From assembly GCF_900177425.1 (NCBI RefSeq), contig NZ_LT840184.1, forward strand, positions 5,286,014 through 5,350,013: DNA of 64,000 nt, read 5' to 3'. A program made the position numbers and the translations under genes. The stretch is from Paenibacillus uliginis N3/975 (GTDB lineage: Bacteria; Bacillota; Bacilli; Paenibacillales; Paenibacillaceae). This document shows positions 8,519 to 16,750 of this stretch, one piece after another (the first letter of the stretch is position 1; the number at the start of each line of letters is the position of its first letter). The notes under the pieces are model-generated. The model was given only the letters and a program-made list of their open reading frames with translations. It had not been told where the DNA came from and made no database searches.

Positions 8519-9400
8519 TCACGTAAAAATCCGCAGATGCTGCGGCAAGTTGCGGAATGTTCCTGGCAGCACACCGCCGAACTCGCCGTCGAGATTCAGC
8601 TGCACTGGACCCGGGGAGACAACCTCCATATAATCGGTCCGGAAGTGGATGACCCTCTTATCGTTCAAATGCTCCCCGCGCAGGGCCAGGTGAACGACAC
8701 GGACGAACTCCGCGAGATTGCATTTGCGCAGCGCAATGACGTCGAACAGACCGTCGTCGATGCTGGCGCCGGGGGCTAGCTTCTCGAAACCGCCAACCGA
8801 GTTGCTGTTTGCGATGAGGAACACCATGAACTCATCGTGGATCGGTGCCTGGCCGTTCGCGTTGATGATGAGCTCCTGCGGCGTCAGACTGACCATTTTC
8901 TCCAGACCCTTCAAATAATACGCCAGCTGCCCGATCATCGTCTTGAGCTTGCTTGGAACTTCGTACGTAAGCTCCGTCAGTGTACCGCCGCCCGCAATAT
9001 TAATGAAGTAACGGTCATTGGCCTTGCCGAGATCAATCGGCCTTGTCTCATTCCGAATCACCAGATCGCAGTATTCCTCCCAGTTCTTCGAAATGCCAAG
9101 CGCCCGTGCAAAGTCATTCGTCGTTCCTAGCGGGAACACACCCAAAGGTGGAATATTTTCTTTCTCCGCCATGCCGTTAATGACTTCATTCAATGTTCCG
9201 TCGCCACCAGCAGCAATGATGAGGTCATAACCCCGATCCACTGCTTCCGCGGCTGCGAGAGTCGCATCCCCCTCGCCAGTTGTCGCATGACAAGAGGTCT
9301 CAATACCTGCGTTGTCCAGACGTTGCAATATATCGGCCAGACGCCGCTTCATTTCCTCCCGCCCAGAGGTGGGGTTATAAATTAACCGTGCTTTTCTCAT
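8519..9400 (-). CDS. dgkB: Diacylglycerol kinase, DgkB type
   Basis: 293 residues; soluble lipid kinase that phosphorylates diacylglycerol to phosphatidic acid, returning diacylglycerol from lipoteichoic acid synthesis to phospholipid synthesis. The N-terminal nucleotide-binding domain shows the family opening ARLIYNPTSGRE (residues 4-15), the glycine-rich motif IIAAGGDGTLNEVINGM (about 61-77) and LGVFPLGTTNDFARALG (about 86-102). The C-terminal beta-rich domain contains FDVIALRKCNLAEF. AGGTGG lies 10 nt before the ATG. The position between rlmCD and the cbiX/yerC genes resembles the B. subtilis yerQ-yefA neighbourhood. Confidence 0.93.
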   Translation of the reverse strand: MRKARLIYNPTSGREEMKRRLADILQRLDNAGIETSCHATTGEGDATLAAAEAVDRGYDLIIAAGGDGTLNEVINGMAEKENIPPLGVFPLGTTNDFARALGISKNWEEYCDLVIRNETRPIDLGKANDRYFINIAGGGTLTELTYEVPSKLKTMIGQLAYYLKGLEKMVSLTPQELIINANGQAPIHDEFMVFLIANSNSVGGFEKLAPGASIDDGLFDVIALRKCNLAEFVRVVHLALRGEHLNDKRVIHFRTDYMEVVSPGPVQLNLDGEFGGVLPGTFRNLPQHLRIFT

Positions 9401-9428
9401 TTACGATACGCCACCTGTATTCATAATT

Positions 9429-10184
9429 TCAAGGGTTCAAGAAGGTACGAACCTGACGCAGCATCCACTGCGGAAGCAGCGGGTGAGGCAGCAGCGTTCG
9501 GCCTGAATAACGACACAAAAGCCCCTCCAGCTGGTCCGGAATCACCTTCTCGGTAAAATATCCCTCACTTAAAAAAAGCGGAGCCACGATTACCTCGCAG
9601 CCGCGCTCCTTCCATTCTACCACCTTTTCCCGGATATTTCCGGGATTCAGCAGCGCAGCATCCGCAAACGTCCCGCTTACTTCCGCCACCCGTAGAGCCA
9701 GAGAATTTATCCCAAGCTCCCAGCGGGTGCGAAACAACTCATGTCGGCTGCCATGACCGACCAGAAGTACGACTTCTTTCGAAGGTTCACAAGACAGCTC
9801 ACGAACTTTATCCCATACCATGACGGCAATATCCGGATCATCGTCGACTGGGGTACCAAAATGGACCCGTGCCTTCACCTCAAATGGTTCGAGATCCGTC
9901 TCCTTGTCGGGCACAGACTTTACACCCAAAGCGTATGCTATTTCATCAATATGAGTGCTACCCGACGATACGAACAAAGGAATAACCAGCATGTCCGTGA
10001 CACCCTGGCCTTCCAATGCTAATATACCGTCTTGAATGAGGCGACCTTCTACTAACTCCAGATATGAAGCCACTACCGGTACATCCACATCCTTGGCCAG
10101 CTCCCGTACAGCCTCGTCCACCAGCGATACCCAAGTCTCTTCTCTGGAGCCATGACTGATGACTAGCACTCCAGATTTCATCAT
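9429..10184 (-). CDS. CbiX/SirB-family sirohydrochlorin chelatase-like protein
   Basis: 251 residues, two CbiX-type halves. Metal-binding histidines are visible in VISHGSREETW (about 8-18) and LLVGHGSRHELF (about 141-152), each opening a chelatase half; VIPLFVSSGSTH and IVAPLFLSEGYFTE are the matching second motifs. The family inserts cobalt, iron or nickel into sirohydrochlorin-type tetrapyrroles for B12 or siroheme. No other tetrapyrrole gene is nearby, so the metal and pathway are not fixed. The ATG overlaps the yerC stop in TAATG, so the two genes are translationally coupled. Confidence 0.85.
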   Translation of the reverse strand: MMKSGVLVISHGSREETWVSLVDEAVRELAKDVDVPVVASYLELVEGRLIQDGILALEGQGVTDMLVIPLFVSSGSTHIDEIAYALGVKSVPDKETDLEPFEVKARVHFGTPVDDDPDIAVMVWDKVRELSCEPSKEVVLLVGHGSRHELFRTRWELGINSLALRVAEVSGTFADAALLNPGNIREKVVEWKERGCEVIVAPLFLSEGYFTEKVIPDQLEGLLCRYSGRTLLPHPLLPQWMLRQVRTFLNP

Positions 10185-10474
10185 TAACGCCCTAAACGTT
10201 CCAGCGCCATTTTATACCCATCATTACCATAGTTCAAACACCGTTTCACACGAGAGATTGTTGCTGTGCTGGCTCCGGTTTCTGCTTCTATCTGGTTGTA
10301 TGTGCACCCTTTTCCCAACATCCGCGCGACTTCCAGTCGCTGAGACAAAGATTGAATTTCGTTGACTGTGCAGAGATCATCGAAAAATACATAACATTCT
10401 TCCACACTCTCCAATGTCAGGACTGATTCAAATAATTGATCGATGCTTTTATCATTTAATTTTTTTAATTGCAC
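10184..10474 (-). CDS. yerC: TrpR-like protein, YerC/YecD family
   Basis: 96 residues. The protein is a helical TrpR-superfamily DNA-binding domain: FDDLCTVNEIQSLSQRLEVA then helix-turn-helix GCTYNQIEAETGASTATISR (about 56-75). It starts at GTG 10474, preceded by AGGGGATGATCTA at good spacing. The family is conserved in Firmicutes (B. subtilis yerC), but its operator and ligand are not established to my knowledge. It overlaps cbiX by TAATG and so forms an operon with it. Confidence 0.9.
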   Translation of the reverse strand: MQLKKLNDKSIDQLFESVLTLESVEECYVFFDDLCTVNEIQSLSQRLEVARMLGKGCTYNQIEAETGASTATISRVKRCLNYGNDGYKMALERLGR

Positions 10475-10739
10475 TAGATCATCCCCTACCGTTACTTATA
10501 CGCACCTTCATTGTACCCGAGCAGATACAGTCTTTTCAAGCATTAACGATTTCACGCACTACAGGACAACCATATCATCGGCTTTTTTATGGAAAAATAC
10601 ACCTAAAAAAATCACTAATGGCCCACATGGGCACCCGCCCGATTCCGCTCCTATCCCGTAAACAAGGGCAAACGCCTAAGCCATTAGCCCGCCTATTTCA
10701 TACAGTATAGTAAATCATTCAAAAAGGAAAGTGATAAAC

Positions 10740-11327
10740 ATGCCAAGTCATTACCATTATCACCACCGCCGCCCATCGAACCAGCGGGCAATCAGCGAAA
10801 TGCCGCCTGCATCGCCTTATCCCGGTGTTAATCCATATGCTGACTTCCCTGAAGAGGTTGGGACTCCCTCCCTCTATCCTTATTCAAATGCGGCGCAACC
10901 ACCCTTCACACCCTTTGATGGAGCGTCTGATGTAGGAACGAATCTTCCGGTTCCTGTATCCGCGGTCACCACTGCTCCTTCCACCGGTGGATCCGGCGGT
11001 CTAAGTAGCTTGCTCAGCGGACTTAACCTCAGCAATATCGATGTCAAAGGCATTATTGAGCGAATGGGCGGAATTGATGGACTCGTTGCGAACGTGGGCA
11101 AAGTCCAGAAAGTCATGCAAGGCTTCCAACAGCTCGCACCCATGATGTCTCTCTTTGCCGGAGTGTTTGGCAAAAAAGGCAAGGGGGCTTCCTCCAATAA
11201 AACTACCGACTTCAAGAACAGCAGTTATGGATATACCCCGAGAAAACGTCGTTCCTCCTCAGCCGCCAGACGGAGATCCGGCTCACGCAGGCCCTCTTCA
11301 GGTGGACGAAAGCGCCGGCGATCTTAA
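10740..11327 (+). CDS. yqfQ: YqfQ/VrrA-like protein
   Basis: 195 residues from ATG 10740, which AAAAAGGAAAG precedes at good spacing; an upstream GTG at 10731 lies inside the ribosome site. The N-terminal third is rich in His, Pro and Tyr (HYHYHHRRPSNQR...). The middle (about 85-150) is a conserved segment LSSLLSGLNLSNIDVKGIIE ... VQKVMQGFQQLAPMM typical of YqfQ/VrrA proteins. The tail is very basic Arg/Ser-rich (RKRRSSSAARRRSGSRR). YqfQ is usually annotated as a possible spore coat-associated protein; the role here is inferred. A CATACAGT at 10699-10706 could be a sporulation sigma -10 element, but no matching -35 was found. Confidence 0.75.
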   Translation: MPSHYHYHHRRPSNQRAISEMPPASPYPGVNPYADFPEEVGTPSLYPYSNAAQPPFTPFDGASDVGTNLPVPVSAVTTAPSTGGSGGLSSLLSGLNLSNIDVKGIIERMGGIDGLVANVGKVQKVMQGFQQLAPMMSLFAGVFGKKGKGASSNKTTDFKNSSYGYTPRKRRSSSAARRRSGSRRPSSGGRKRRRS

Positions 11328-11530
11328 GCTGGCGCTCCACGTCTTACGCTTATGAAGCCCGTTAACTCGAAAGTTCATATTGAATCAGCACCATGGCCAA
11401 TCCAAGTGAGAGGGGGCATTCGTTGCCTTACACTTGGTTTGGCCTATTCAGCATAACATTCATGGAGTATCACCTACATCCTCCTGAAACGATGAAACCG
11501 CTTAAGATTACAACCGCCACCCGACATGGC
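11328..11530. other. Intergenic region with inverted repeat 11398-11445
   Basis: Between yqfQ and corA (convergent). It contains the inverted repeat CCAATCCAAGTG / CACTTGGTTTGG with a 22-nt loop but no T-run. It may terminate or stabilise transcripts from either side. No gene seen. Confidence 0.4.
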
Positions 11531-12488
11531 TTATTTGAACCAGCCCCGCCGTATGAACCATAATACCATGCTTCCCCCCAGCAGGAACATGAGCAGGAGC
11601 ACAGCTCCATATCCGAAACTCCAATGCAGCTCTGGCATAACATCAAAAATTCATTCCGTAAATGCCGGCGATCAGCGTCAAGGGCATAAAGATCGTTGTA
11701 ATGACGGTCAATGTCTTCATAATATTGTTCATCCGGTTGGAATTCAAAGATATGTAACTGTCACGCAGGTCTGCCGTCATCTCTCTGTCCACCTCGATCA
11801 TATCTGTCAGCTTCAGCAAATGGTCATAAATATCTGAGAAATAAGCGTGATGACCGTGCTTCTGAACATGCTGCGAATTCACGACCCGGTACAGTAGATC
11901 TCTCATCGGCACGACTGTCCGTCTCAGCTTCAAAAGCTTGGAGCGCAGGGAAAACACCTGATGCATCAGGTCCTCTATAGATTCTTCTCCGCCTTTGCTC
12001 TCAATCTCTGCCAGTTCATCCTCTATGGCAAACAAGCTCGGGAAATATTGGTCGACCAACTTGTCCATGACCGTATAAGCAGAAAAGGTAGCTCCATTCG
12101 ACTTAATACCTCTCTGCTTTGCACCTTCCGTTACCCTCTCCCATGCCTCATCTACCTCAATCAAGGGCTGCATATGAAATGACACAAATAGCGATGGCGA
12201 CAGGAAGAAGTCGACCTCCACAGCTTCCAGGTTATCCGGGTCTAGAGCATGCAGAACAAGAAACTGCTGATCCTCATAATAGTCAAGCTTGGGTCTCTGC
12301 AAAACATGAAGGCAGTCTTCAACCGCGAGCGGGTGAAAATGAAAATACGTTTCCAGCATCCTGGACTCCTCCGTCGTCGGCGTATTAAAATCGACCCAGA
12401 CCCAATCGTATTCCTCCAGATTGAGCTCTTCCAGGGGAAGTCCAATGACAGCCTCACGGCTGCGGGTCACGGCTAACGTTCGAATCAT
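11531..12488 (-). pseudogene. corA: CorA-type magnesium transporter with a frameshift
   Basis: CorA/MIT proteins form pentameric Mg2+/Co2+ channels in the membrane. The frame from ATG 12488 gives the long cytoplasmic domain and the first membrane helix (ITTIFMPLTLIAGIYGMNF) with the GMN selectivity motif, then stops at 11643 directly after GMNF. Dropping one T from the T5 run at 11645-11649 restores a perfect family tail: DVMPELHWSFGYGAVLLLMF... RRGWFK, ending TAA at 11531. The restored length of about 318 residues fits CorA. As written, the second membrane helix is lost and the channel could not assemble. This is a real mutation, slipped-strand phase variation at the homopolymer, or a sequencing error. 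Confidence 0.9.
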
Positions 12489-12544
12489 ATCCTCAGCCCC
12501 CTTTTTCTAAAAGTCTCATCAAAACAATCTTCTATTATATTTTA

Positions 12545-12575
12545 AACAAAAAAGCCAATCTTATATGATTGGCTC
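12545..12575 (-). terminator. Rho-independent terminator after pit
   Basis: Perfect stem AGCCAATC / GATTGGCT with a 6-nt loop and T6 run on the minus strand, 40 nt past the pit stop. Confidence 0.9.
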
Positions 12576-12614
12576 CACACTATCCTATATATATGTGTAT
12601 GTGTTGTCTGGTTT

Positions 12615-13604
12615 CTAGAATAAAATCTTGAAGATAAGACCTGCAAGCAGTGCCGTGATCGGAATGGTAATAAACCAAGTTATTACAATACGACCCGCAA
12701 GAGACCATTTAACGGCCGAAAAGCGTTTGGCTGAGCCAACACCGAGTATGGCTGAAGTGATAGCATGGGTTGTACTGATCGGCAGGTGAAGCAACGTAGC
12801 CGAAAAAATAACAGATGCGCCGGTAAAATCAGCTGCGAACCCGTTAATCGGCTCGATTTTGAATATTTTGGTACCCATGGTTTTGATGATCTTCCATCCG
12901 CCCACCGAAGTACCGAGCGCCATTGCCGTTGCTGCAGACAACTTAACCCAAAACGGAACTTCCATTTCGCTCAGCTGACCTGAGGTCACGAGTGCGAACG
13001 TGATAATCCCCATCGCTTTCTGCGCATCATTCGTACCATGCGTGAAGGATTGGAGTGCCGCTGTAAAGATCTGCATCGTACGGAAACCTTTGTTTACCGT
13101 ATGCGGACTCTTTTTGGCAAAGATCACTTTGAGCAGCTGCATGATCAGATAACCGACAACAAAAGCGATGATCGGCGATAGAATGAGCGCAAGCACGATG
13201 TCGGTAAATCCGGCATAGTTCAGCTTATCGCTTCCTGCTCCGACAAATACTGCCCCTGCCAAAGCACCAATAAGCGCATGTGAAGAGGAGGACGGAATTC
13301 CGAACCACCAAGTCGCGAGGTTCCAAATGATTGCGGCGATGAGTGTTGCAATTACAACCTCAATTCCGTTGTCAAGCGTTGTCGGATCCGCTACACTGCC
13401 GCCGATCGTTTTGGCTACGCCGGTAAATAACATCGCACCTAAAAAGTTCATGGAAGCGGCCATGATAATCGCCGTCCGAGGCTTTAACGCCCGTGTTGAC
13501 ACCGAGGTTGCGATAGCATTTGCCGTATCGTGGAACCCGTTAATAAAGTCAAACGCGAGTGCCAGAAATACGACGATACCTAATACGAGCATAGTTGTAT
13601 CCAT
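12615..13604 (-). CDS. pit: Low-affinity inorganic phosphate transporter (Pit family)
   Basis: 329 residues, polytopic membrane protein. The two PiT signature repeats are visible: FINGFHDTANAIATSVSTRA (about 22-41) and SFTHGTNDAQKAMGIITFAL (about 189-208). About ten hydrophobic segments cover the rest. PiT proteins carry metal-phosphate complexes in symport with cations. AAGGGG precedes the ATG. It lies 13 nt after a DUF47 (PhoU-like) gene, the usual partner, and both share the terminator at 12545-12575. Confidence 0.94.
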   Translation of the reverse strand: MDTTMLVLGIVVFLALAFDFINGFHDTANAIATSVSTRALKPRTAIIMAASMNFLGAMLFTGVAKTIGGSVADPTTLDNGIEVVIATLIAAIIWNLATWWFGIPSSSSHALIGALAGAVFVGAGSDKLNYAGFTDIVLALILSPIIAFVVGYLIMQLLKVIFAKKSPHTVNKGFRTMQIFTAALQSFTHGTNDAQKAMGIITFALVTSGQLSEMEVPFWVKLSAATAMALGTSVGGWKIIKTMGTKIFKIEPINGFAADFTGASVIFSATLLHLPISTTHAITSAILGVGSAKRFSAVKWSLAGRIVITWFITIPITALLAGLIFKILF

Positions 13605-13617
13605 AGTTCAGGACCCC

Positions 13618-14232
13618 TTACGAATTACGCATAATGATAGATTCGAGCATATTTGCCACGTCTTCGCAAGTGTCCGTGGTAGTCTCAAGACGTTCGTAAA
13701 TCTCTTTGCGTTTGATCAGTTCGATCGGATCAGATACTGTAGCGAACAAATCTTTAATACAAATACGCAGCAGCTCATCACCTTGGTTTTCCAGGTCATT
13801 CAGACGAATGGTATACTCACGAATAGCCAGCAGCTTCTTCTGCGAGAGCAGATGAATCGCCTTCTGGATTTCGTAAGAGGATTGACGCAAGATTTCGCCA
13901 AACTGAACGATATACTCGTCCGGCTGGCCCAACTGATACATATAAAATCGGGCTGCAGTGGCTTCAAGACCATCCATTACATCATCCATACTGGTTGTCA
14001 AATCCATGATGTCGTCGCGTTCAATTGGCGTAATAAATGTTTTGTTGAGTTCCGTGATGATGGTATGTGTGAAAGTGTCACACTTGGACTCAAATTTTTT
14101 CATTTCATTAGCAAATTCTGTAACATCTTGTAGATTAGAAACGTGCTGTGAGAAATAATCTGCTGCTTGCACGATTGTATCGGCCATATTCTCCAACGTC
14201 TGGAAGAATATATCCTTTTTCTTCAATTTCAT
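13618..14232 (-). CDS. DUF47/PhoU-like phosphate transport regulator
   Basis: 204 residues, all helical, cytoplasmic. The family has a PhoU-type fold and is nearly always encoded beside a PiT phosphate transporter, as here (13 nt spacing to pit). Motifs seen: DIFFQTLENMADTI at the start, FESKCDTFTHTIITELNKTF and PIERDDIMDLTTSMDDVMDG, which contain the conserved acidic residues thought to bind metal. It probably tunes the partner transporter; the mechanism is not established. The start follows a purine-rich AAAGGGGTTAGAGT. It is the first gene of a two-gene operon. Confidence 0.9.
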   Translation of the reverse strand: MKLKKKDIFFQTLENMADTIVQAADYFSQHVSNLQDVTEFANEMKKFESKCDTFTHTIITELNKTFITPIERDDIMDLTTSMDDVMDGLEATAARFYMYQLGQPDEYIVQFGEILRQSSYEIQKAIHLLSQKKLLAIREYTIRLNDLENQGDELLRICIKDLFATVSDPIELIKRKEIYERLETTTDTCEDVANMLESIIMRNS

Positions 14233-14445
14233 ACTCTAACCCCTTTACGAAAAATTGCCATGAACGTCGAAATGAAAAGAAAAGACAACCTTGATTATCT
14301 TATCACATACAATGAAACGTGTGTACTACAAAGTATTGTCTAAAAACGCCCAAAATCGCAAAAAAAGCCGAGCAATACGCTTACATTTTGAAGACTATAA
14401 TTATAACTTACCCGCTTCGATGTCGTTTATCCCAGCAAATCCGAA

Positions 14446-15687
14446 TTATGGATTAGTAATTGTAATATGTGTGTCGAAAGCGGGACTGTTTGGCACGATG
14501 TTGAAATAGGTCGTTCCTGGAACCAAAGGCACTTCTTTACCGTCTTTCATGAAACGGATGACGTCTCCGGCTGAACGAACCCACTGTCCCTTAATGACCT
14601 TCCCCTGCTGGAACAGCATCGCTTCTCCACCCGGATCAATGTCTACAGCCAGTCTACCAACATCGTCGAGCACTTTATGGTTCGCCCCCAGCACAATGAC
14701 ATTGGTAGCTGTAAGCACGGAATTGTTATTCAGATCGATATGCGGCTGGCCGTTAATAGATCTTTGATACAGCTTAGATTGTTCATCATAGGCGTACCCT
14801 ACCACATAATTTTTCAGCAAAAAGGTAATGTCGACCTTCGCTGCGGCTTCGCCCGCTGGGACGTCTGCAGATACAGATCCACTATCCGAGACTGGTTCCG
14901 CTGCCTCTGCAGATACAGATCCACTATCCGAGCCTGATTCCGCTGCCTCTGCAGATATAGATCCACTATCCGAGCCTGGTTCCGCTGCCTCTGCAGATAT
15001 AGATCCACTATCCGAGTCTGGTTCCGCTACCTCTTCCTTCATAAAAGTATACTTCGGTATCGTCACATCACCTGAAAACTTATGCTTGTCCGCTCCTTCA
15101 CGAAGCTTCTCATCACTGGAGTACAAGTTATGAGGTGCCTTGCGATCCTTCTCCCGCCAAAAATAAGCTCCGGCATTGCCGATCTCATCGAGATCCTGCT
15201 TGCCCTGTTTCTTGATGATGGAATACGCTTCCGGACTTCCTCCCGCATGAACAAGGACGCCGCCATAGCTTTCGCCTATATTAATCAGATAAGGCCGGAT
15301 GCTGCGGATCGGACCGATCTTCTCAATACCGGTCTGGCTTTGGAAAATAGCGATCAGACGTGTGATTCCGCCTTCTGCCAGCACCTCATAGACAATGTCT
15401 GCCTGGCTGAGTCCAGATTGCGGCCGCGCGGCAGGCGCATTGTTGATCATAACAGACAGCGGTCTCCGATTGGATGCCTCTTCAAGCGGCATTCCTGTAA
15501 GCGGTGCCGTAAATGCAGCAGTCTCCTTCCCAGGCGGTGTTTCCGCTGGCGATTCCACTGGAGTCTGGACCTCTGGCGTTACGACAGGCTCTTCCTTTTT
15601 TCCCCCACTACATGCAGACAGCATGAGCACCGCCGAGATGGACAGAATGCTTGTCCTCCACACGGATTTTCTTTTGTTCAACAACAT
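14446..15687 (-). CDS. yerB: YerB-like lipoprotein, DUF3048
   Basis: 413 residues. It opens with a lipoprotein signal (basic MLLNKRKSVWR, hydrophobic stretch, lipobox SACSGG with Cys at about 26), so it is anchored outside the membrane. The DUF3048 N-terminal domain spans about 60-200 (PLSVMINNAPAARPQSGLSQ, EKIGPIRSIRPYLINIGESY) and the C-terminal domain about 285-410. Between them lies an insert of four 14-residue repeats (SDSGSISAEAAEPG type) encoded by a 42-bp minisatellite. Function is unknown in B. subtilis YerB. AGGGGGAAAACGAAG precedes the ATG. No terminator recognised downstream. Confidence 0.88.
   Translation of the reverse strand: MLLNKRKSVWRTSILSISAVLMLSACSGGKKEEPVVTPEVQTPVESPAETPPGKETAAFTAPLTGMPLEEASNRRPLSVMINNAPAARPQSGLSQADIVYEVLAEGGITRLIAIFQSQTGIEKIGPIRSIRPYLINIGESYGGVLVHAGGSPEAYSIIKKQGKQDLDEIGNAGAYFWREKDRKAPHNLYSSDEKLREGADKHKFSGDVTIPKYTFMKEEVAEPDSDSGSISAEAAEPGSDSGSISAEAAESGSDSGSVSAEAAEPVSDSGSVSADVPAGEAAAKVDITFLLKNYVVGYAYDEQSKLYQRSINGQPHIDLNNNSVLTATNVIVLGANHKVLDDVGRLAVDIDPGGEAMLFQQGKVIKGQWVRSAGDVIRFMKDGKEVPLVPGTTYFNIVPNSPAFDTHITITNP
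14865..15032. repeat. Four tandem 42-bp repeats inside yerB
   Basis: Each unit starts CTGCAGATA and contains AGATCCACTATCCGAG and GGTTCCGCTGCCT. The four copies differ at only a few bases and stay in frame, adding a 14-residue Ser/Asp/Glu-rich spacer each time. The number of copies is likely to vary between strains. Confidence 0.95.
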
Positions 15688-15960
15688 CTTCGTTTTCCCC
15701 CTAATTTCATAACACTCCCAAATTCTAATCCAATAAATCTCAAGTTGAACTGACAGTTAGACCATATTTTACATTTAATCATAAAACGCATTATTTGTCT
15801 GTAAATGTACATTATAGAAGGAAAATGACTTAGGTATAACACTTTTAAAACGAGAAGGGGTATGGACCCACAAATCGCTAGGCGTACGCTCTATACATCT
15901 TTGTTTTTCATGAAATCGCATCCATTTAAAGATGTTTAAAAATAATTTTAAATTTTATGT
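15688..15960. other. Intergenic region between yerB and doxX
   Basis: Divergent promoters are expected here. It is AT-rich and no gene is seen. The doxX promoter and its regulator sites are listed separately. Confidence 0.5.
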
Positions 15961-15965
15961 AAGAG

Positions 15966-16008
15966 TGTGATTTAAATCACAAGGTACGTGATTTTTTTCA
16001 CTTATAAT
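15966..16008 (+). promoter_or_regulatory. doxX promoter with two Fnr/CRP-like sites
   Basis: TGTGATTTAAATCACA (15966-15981) is a perfect TGTGA-N6-TCACA dyad, the known binding pattern of B. subtilis Fnr and CRP-like proteins. A second, CGTGA-N6-TCACT, sits at 15987-16002. A perfect TATAAT lies at 16003-16008. With a start near 16015 the first dyad is centred close to -41.5, the class II activator position; the second overlaps the -35/-10 spacer and could repress. Confidence 0.7.
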
Positions 16009-16100
16009 TAAGCCATGAAAGAGATGATCATCTTCCATAAAAACAAAAAAGCAATCAGCAAAATAACACGAAATTATAAATCATCTAAGGAGTGGTTCAT

Positions 16101-16631
16101 ATGTTTAACCAATGGCTGAGAGAGAATAAAATTGCAATGTGGCTTCTGACCGTCATTCGGGTCTATGTTGGTTACGAGTGGTTAACAGCAGGTTGGGGCA
16201 AGTTAACAGGCGGATTTGACGCCGCAGGGTTCATGCAGGGGGCAATCGCAAAGGCAGCGGGTGACCACCCCGCCGTACAAGGATGGTGGGCTGCGTTCCT
16301 GGAACATGCCGCACTGCCTGGAGTAAAAATCTTCAACGTCCTTGTACCGCTTGGTGAATTCCTGGTAGGTCTTGGACTCATTCTCGGAACGTTTACCACC
16401 TTTGCTGCACTGATGGGACTCGTGATGAACGCAGCGTTCCTCTTCTCGGGTACTGTGAGCACCAACGCACAATTGCTACTACTTGAAGTACTCATCATCG
16501 TTGCAGCCGCTAATGCTGGTAAAATCGGTCTTGATCGCTATGTCCTCCCTTACCTTCGTGGATTGTTTAACAAAGGCGGACGAACAACCTATGGCGACAG
16601 TGCTCCAAAGTTTAAAAAGCGCACCGTGTAA
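16101..16631 (+). CDS. DoxX-family membrane protein
   Basis: 176 residues from ATG 16101; AAGGAG lies 8 nt before it, which rules against the GTG nine bases upstream. Four membrane helices are visible, with DoxX-type signatures LLTVIRVYVGYEWLTAGWGK (about 14-33) and VPLGEFLVGLGLILGTFTTF (about 82-101). DoxX proteins are quinone- or redox-linked membrane proteins of mostly unproven function; some take part in thiosulfate or sulfane oxidation or in redox balance complexes. The Fnr/CRP-like sites upstream suggest control by oxygen or redox state, which fits the family. The gene is monocistronic, ended by the terminator at 16708-16749. Confidence 0.88.
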   Translation: MFNQWLRENKIAMWLLTVIRVYVGYEWLTAGWGKLTGGFDAAGFMQGAIAKAAGDHPAVQGWWAAFLEHAALPGVKIFNVLVPLGEFLVGLGLILGTFTTFAALMGLVMNAAFLFSGTVSTNAQLLLLEVLIIVAAANAGKIGLDRYVLPYLRGLFNKGGRTTYGDSAPKFKKRTV

Positions 16632-16707
16632 AGAACAATCTCAAGCTCGAAATTCATTGTTCCACATATAGAGAAACCATACTAACTTCAATCCTAATAA
16701 GTATCGA

Positions 16708-16749
16708 AAAGACCTCCGCTTCACCCGAACAGGTGAAGCGGAGGTCTTT
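16708..16749. terminator. Bidirectional terminator between doxX and the hydrolase
   Basis: Perfect 18-bp stem AAAGACCTCCGCTTCACC / its complement around a 6-nt loop. It serves doxX (+) and the convergent hydrolase (-), whose stop is 2 nt away. Confidence 0.92.
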
Positions 16750-16750
16750 G

